DNA of 18,625 nt from Ruminococcus sp. UBA5884 (GTDB taxonomy: Bacteria; Bacillota; Clostridia; Oscillospirales; Ruminococcaceae): assembly GCA_002431975.1 (NCBI GenBank), contig DJFA01000011.1:6123-24747 (forward strand). Reading direction: 5' to 3'. Shown piece after piece: positions 15,044-18,625 of this stretch. The translations under genes were made by a program, and so were the position numbers. A model generated the notes under the pieces. It was not told the DNA's origin, did not search any database, and worked only from the letters and a program-made list of their open reading frames with translations. Each line of letters starts with the position of its first letter. Position 1 is the stretch's first letter.

Positions 15044-16231
15044 ATGAAGATATTAAAAACAATTGTCAGCTATATATCTCTGCTTGCAGTACTGCTGCTG
15101 TATACATTTTTCCTTGACGGCGATTCAGGAACTGTAATGACTGCATTTTTCATATTTGTGCCGCTGATATCGCTTATACTTACGCTGATTGCCAGAAGAA
15201 ACATATCAGCACAGCTTTTATGCAGAGAAACTATAACCGAAAAAAATTCAGAACTTTCATACAGGGTAATTCTTAAAAAAAGAACTTTATTTCCTGTGCC
15301 TTTCATAATTGCAGTAACAGAAGTTTCACCGCATTTTTATGATAATGGAGAGGATACCGTAAAGGTTTCAATGTCGGTAAAAAAAGAGGTTTCATTTGAA
15401 AAATCCGTATCGTCCGTATTCTGCGGAAACGGAAAAATTATTTTAAAGGCTGTATATATATCAGATTACTTAAACCTTTTTACATTCAGAGTCAGAAATG
15501 TTTCTGATATATGCAGTGTAAACATTCTCCCTGAAATTCATGAGATAAATTCAGCCGGAACAGTTTTCAGAGCCGTTTCAGATGTTATGATAAATGATGA
15601 AAATGATGATGAATCTGAAAATTCATCAATGTTCGGAATGGCGGCGTTTCCCGGATATGAACACCGTGAATATATTCCGGGTGACCCTCTCAAACGCATA
15701 AACTGGAAACTTTCATCAAAAAAAGATAAGTATATGGTAAGGCTTGATGAAAAAATTTCATCTGTAAGGCCGTCCATAGTGCTTGACCTTTCACAATGCA
15801 GAGAGAATGATTCTGAAAATACTGCCGCAAGAGAACATCTGATTGAAGGCTGTCTGTCGTTTATGAATTTCTGTATAGAACAGGGTCTTGAATGCAGCTT
15901 TTCATACTATGAAAACAGTCAGTGGTATACAGAAATGATTTCATCTCTTTCAGATATTGAGGATATCGCTGTAAAGGTTTCAGTTCTGCCGGATATTTCA
16001 GATAAAAATCATTTTCCTGATGAAATAATCTATGGAAACGGCATATCAGTCAATTTTATTCAGAAATATTCTCCTGAAATCGAAAATGCTGTCTGTACTG
16101 CAATCCAAAGCGGTGGCAGTATTTTTACCGTTGTTTCAGAAAAAACTCCTTATGACAGCGAAAATCTCTGGTATATGAATGATGAATTTGAAATAAAGGA
16201 AATGCAGACGGAGGATACAGACTATGATTAA
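15044..16231 (+). CDS. DUF58 membrane protein (MoxR partner)
   Basis: This 395-residue protein has two N-terminal membrane helices (about 6-24 and 29-50). A large region then carries the DUF58 signature REYIPGDPLKRINWKLSSKK (208-227) and a VLDLS segment (246-250) at the start of the von Willebrand A-like half. The ATG at 15044 is chosen because GGCGGTGAT lies about 9 nt upstream; a GTG at 15032 is part of that ribosome binding region. Its 3' end overlaps the transglutaminase gene by 8 nt. The DUF58 family almost always accompanies MoxR and often a transglutaminase; the molecular function is unresolved. Confidence 0.9.
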   Translation: MKILKTIVSYISLLAVLLLYTFFLDGDSGTVMTAFFIFVPLISLILTLIARRNISAQLLCRETITEKNSELSYRVILKKRTLFPVPFIIAVTEVSPHFYDNGEDTVKVSMSVKKEVSFEKSVSSVFCGNGKIILKAVYISDYLNLFTFRVRNVSDICSVNILPEIHEINSAGTVFRAVSDVMINDENDDESENSSMFGMAAFPGYEHREYIPGDPLKRINWKLSSKKDKYMVRLDEKISSVRPSIVLDLSQCRENDSENTAAREHLIEGCLSFMNFCIEQGLECSFSYYENSQWYTEMISSLSDIEDIAVKVSVLPDISDKNHFPDEIIYGNGISVNFIQKYSPEIENAVCTAIQSGGSIFTVVSEKTPYDSENLWYMNDEFEIKEMQTEDTDYD

Positions 16232-18491
16232 AAAAACACTTGTTTCAAAAATAATCCCCCTTATGCTTGCGGTATCGATAGTAACAGCATTCATGTATAT
16301 CTATAATAAAGAACAGGTGCTTGTTTTTTCACTGCTTTCATTTATAATACAGCTTGGTATATTTGTTTTCTATGATTTTCTGATGACAAAGGGAAAAGTC
16401 GGGAAATACTGTTCAATACTCGGAGGATTTGCAGTTATAGCTGTTCTCGGAGCAGTTGCAATGCATGGTCAGGCTGATGAAGCCGTTGATTTTATGATAT
16501 GGTTTATGAGTCCTCAGGGAGCAGTTGAATATTCTGCAAGGTATACATATATACTTTTTGCAGGATTATGTTTTTTCATAGGCTCAACGGTATACTATTT
16601 TACGCAGATAAGATACAGGATATTTGTTACATTTCTTATTCTTATGATACCTCTTGCAATATTCGCAAAGGAAAATGAGTCTGTTCCGGTGCTTATGCTT
16701 GCAGTACTGCTTACAATGTATACAGCAGTAATGATTCACTGCCGCCAGACCGCTGATTCCGAACAGAAAAAGAATGTAAGGTCAATACTTGACAGCTCAT
16801 ATAAAAAATCCGCTGTTATATTTGTATTCGCCTCGGTTATAATCTCAATGGCATTCCCGAAACCTCATATCGAGGCAAACCGTGAATATTTTGAAACAAT
16901 GATTTCTGCAAACAGTCTTACACAATACCTTTTAAGCAGACTCGGAGATTTTTCAGATACATCATCAGGTACTGGATTTGCAGGAAATACAAGCAGTACA
17001 ACTCTTTTTTATGTATACGCACAAGAACCTTTTAATCTCAAAACAAAAACATTTACAGACTATAACGATAAAGAAGATACATGGTATACCGATTCAGGAT
17101 ATGACAGGCTTTACTTCTATGACTGGCAGGAAAAACAACAGAATCTCAATCCTGCAAACTTTATTGATGCGGTATATGCAGCCTGCGGTTATGACAGCGA
17201 TTTTGCCAGAAAGTATAATATAAAAAAATACAGTCCCGATGAATATAACCTTTCGGAATATACGAAAAAAACAACAATCTCTCCTTCAAGGCTTAAAATG
17301 TATTATCTTCCGTCACCTCTGCATACTTTCGGTATCAATGTGGGTGATGAATACCTTATGTCGCCAAGCGGTGCAATTATAAAATATTCATCTGAAACAA
17401 ATTCAGAAATGCGTGTCAATACATTTGCTGAAATCAGCTATTATTCAGATATGCTTTCAGATTCAAAATATTCAAGAAATATTACTGAAAATTTAAACTC
17501 TGAAAATTATAAAGAATTTCTCTCAGACCTTGAAAATATACTTGAAAAATATAATGCAGATGAAAAATTTATTGATACTGTCAGATATTTTGAAGATGAT
17601 TATTCACAGGCTCTTGATTACTATAACGGCATTGATTATCAGCCGGACGAAAATCAGAATTTCTATCAGCGTCAGACTACTGAATCAGATATAAGATATA
17701 TTCCTGATGATGATGTGAAAAAACTTGCTGAGGAAATTACAAAAGACTGTAAATCCGATATCGAAAAAGCTGAAGCTATTGAAATGTACTTTTTCAACAA
17801 TGGTTTTGAATATGATGCGGAATATGTAAAGCCTGAAGGTCAGAATTTCAAAAATTTCCTCTTTGAGTCCCACAGGGGAGCGTGCTATGAATATTCAACA
17901 TCAATGGTAATGCTTGCCCGTTCAATAGGTCTGCCGGCAAGATATAATGAGGGCTTTATGGCTGATGAATTTGACCAGAATACCCATGTATGTACGATAA
18001 CTGAAAGCAAATCCCATGCATTCCCTGAAATATTCATATCAGGATATGGCTGGCTCGGATTTGAACCGACTCTGGCGGACAGCTCCGGAAATCAGAACGG
18101 CGGACTTTCATCTCAGCAGATACTTATAATGATTATATGTGCAGGTGCGGTTATTGCGGCTTTTGCAGGAGCTTTGACTGCTATATTCCTGTACCCTGCA
18201 ATATATGAAAAGTTTTTCAGAATAAAGCTTGAAAAATCATCTGATTCAAAGACTGTTACGGCAGTTATGAAAAGACTCAGAAAACTGACTGATACTGAAA
18301 ACTATATTACTGCTGACGAATTTTCAAGGATTTTTAATGAAAAATATGGCGTTGATATCTCATATGCTGCGGAAATCTTTGATATAACTGCATACAGCGG
18401 TTCAGAACCTTTAAATGTCAGAAAACAGGATATTATAAATACCTATATATCCGCATATGAAAAAATAAAGGAAGCTAAAAAACATAGATAG
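16224..18491 (+). CDS. Membrane transglutaminase-like protein (TgpA-type)
   Basis: This 755-residue protein has about six N-terminal membrane spans (within 8-215), a long extracytoplasmic segment (about 216-630) and a transglutaminase-core domain near its end. The catalytic triad is visible: Cys554 in GACYEY, His598 in SHAFPEIF, and an acidic third residue at Glu614 in GFEPT. One more membrane span (about 632-657) and a cytoplasmic tail of about 95 residues follow. Many relatives read HAW at the His; here it is HAF. The start at 16224 has GGAGG about 9 nt upstream, inside the end of the DUF58 gene, implying coupled translation. Such proteins are thought to act on cell-envelope peptides or proteins, by cross-linking or hydrolysis. 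The substrate is unknown. Confidence 0.9.
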   Translation: MIKKTLVSKIIPLMLAVSIVTAFMYIYNKEQVLVFSLLSFIIQLGIFVFYDFLMTKGKVGKYCSILGGFAVIAVLGAVAMHGQADEAVDFMIWFMSPQGAVEYSARYTYILFAGLCFFIGSTVYYFTQIRYRIFVTFLILMIPLAIFAKENESVPVLMLAVLLTMYTAVMIHCRQTADSEQKKNVRSILDSSYKKSAVIFVFASVIISMAFPKPHIEANREYFETMISANSLTQYLLSRLGDFSDTSSGTGFAGNTSSTTLFYVYAQEPFNLKTKTFTDYNDKEDTWYTDSGYDRLYFYDWQEKQQNLNPANFIDAVYAACGYDSDFARKYNIKKYSPDEYNLSEYTKKTTISPSRLKMYYLPSPLHTFGINVGDEYLMSPSGAIIKYSSETNSEMRVNTFAEISYYSDMLSDSKYSRNITENLNSENYKEFLSDLENILEKYNADEKFIDTVRYFEDDYSQALDYYNGIDYQPDENQNFYQRQTTESDIRYIPDDDVKKLAEEITKDCKSDIEKAEAIEMYFFNNGFEYDAEYVKPEGQNFKNFLFESHRGACYEYSTSMVMLARSIGLPARYNEGFMADEFDQNTHVCTITESKSHAFPEIFISGYGWLGFEPTLADSSGNQNGGLSSQQILIMIICAGAVIAAFAGALTAIFLYPAIYEKFFRIKLEKSSDSKTVTAVMKRLRKLTDTENYITADEFSRIFNEKYGVDISYAAEIFDITAYSGSEPLNVRKQDIINTYISAYEKIKEAKKHR

Positions 18492-18495
18492 GATT

Positions 18496-18530
18496 TTGCA
18501 GGGGCGACCATCGTTTGTCCCTGCAAATAT
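18496..18530 (+). terminator. Repeat-like hairpin after the transglutaminase gene
   Basis: TTGCAGGGGCGA pairs with the TTGTCCCTGCAA arm (ending 18526) as a stem of about 12 bp with G-U pairs, then ATATTATTT. The GGGGCGACCATCG stretch is recognisably the dispersed repeat core, with a degraded right arm. It sits 4 bp past the stop codon. The trailing U-run is weak, so termination is probable but not certain. Confidence 0.5.
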
Positions 18531-18559
18531 TATTTAACACAAATTCGATGGATTATTTC

Positions 18560-18625
18560 TGTAGGGGCGACCATCGGTCGCCCGTTAGATTCACCGAAAT
18601 TTCAGGCGGGCGACCAATGGTCGCC
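18560..18625. repeat. Short-form hairpin repeat, right window edge
   Basis: The element starts TGTAGGGGCGACCATCGG, runs through TTAGATTCACCGAAATTTCA and ends inside the second hairpin (GGGCGACCAATGGTCGCC), cut by the window edge. It is a direct copy of the element at 1-68 with a few base differences. The 25 bp before it (ACAAATTCGATGG...) resembles, in inverted orientation, the sequence just after 68. Confidence 0.85.

Overview
The window looks like an accessory or housekeeping stretch from a low-GC, Gram-positive gut or rumen Clostridia, most likely a Ruminococcus-like member of the Oscillospirales. This rests on AT-rich codon use, strong AGGAGG-type ribosome binding sites, near-consensus sigma-A promoters with 17-bp spacers, a Gram-positive lipoprotein-type sugar-binding protein, and the dispersed GC-rich hairpin repeats (core GGGCGACCAATGGTCGCCC). 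The genus is an inference. No RNA genes, CRISPR arrays, transposases or phage genes were seen.

Layout. Both window edges lie in copies of the hairpin repeat (1-68 and 18560-18625). From the left, on the minus strand: a 52-residue Cys/Gly-rich membrane peptide (183-341) with its own promoter, leader hairpin and terminator, then a two-domain PPK2-type polyphosphate phosphotransferase (425-1906), then a 139-bp MITE-like repeat. Next comes one long minus-strand operon (2129-9817, transcribed right to left): sugar-binding lipoprotein, two ABC permeases, a GH105 unsaturated galacturonyl hydrolase, RNase Z, an AraC regulator and a GGDEF protein. It starts at a near-consensus promoter at 9864-9892. 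The transporter plus GH105 set resembles Bacillus subtilis yesOPQR and suggests uptake and cytoplasmic breakdown of unsaturated pectin (rhamnogalacturonan-type) oligosaccharides. No ATPase gene is present, so a shared MsmX-like ATPase elsewhere is expected.

A second long repeat copy (9984-10119) separates this operon from a minus-strand pair, an XRE regulator with a membrane tail (10687-11475) and an orphan type IV-type prepilin (10221-10619), each with its own promoter. The XRE gene is divergent from a plus-strand cardiolipin synthase gene (11627-13186), which ends in a clear terminator. The right end is a plus-strand operon (13329-18491): AraC-type regulator, MoxR AAA+ ATPase, DUF58 membrane protein and a large membrane transglutaminase. 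The last three are a widely conserved cell-envelope module of poorly defined function.

The most interesting items are the hairpin repeat family, whose copies carry paired (compensatory) changes and appear to have been adopted as terminators; the Cys/Gly-rich small membrane peptide, hidden opposite a Pro/Gln-rich shadow reading frame; and the inclusion of RNase Z and a GGDEF protein in a pectin-oligosaccharide operon.
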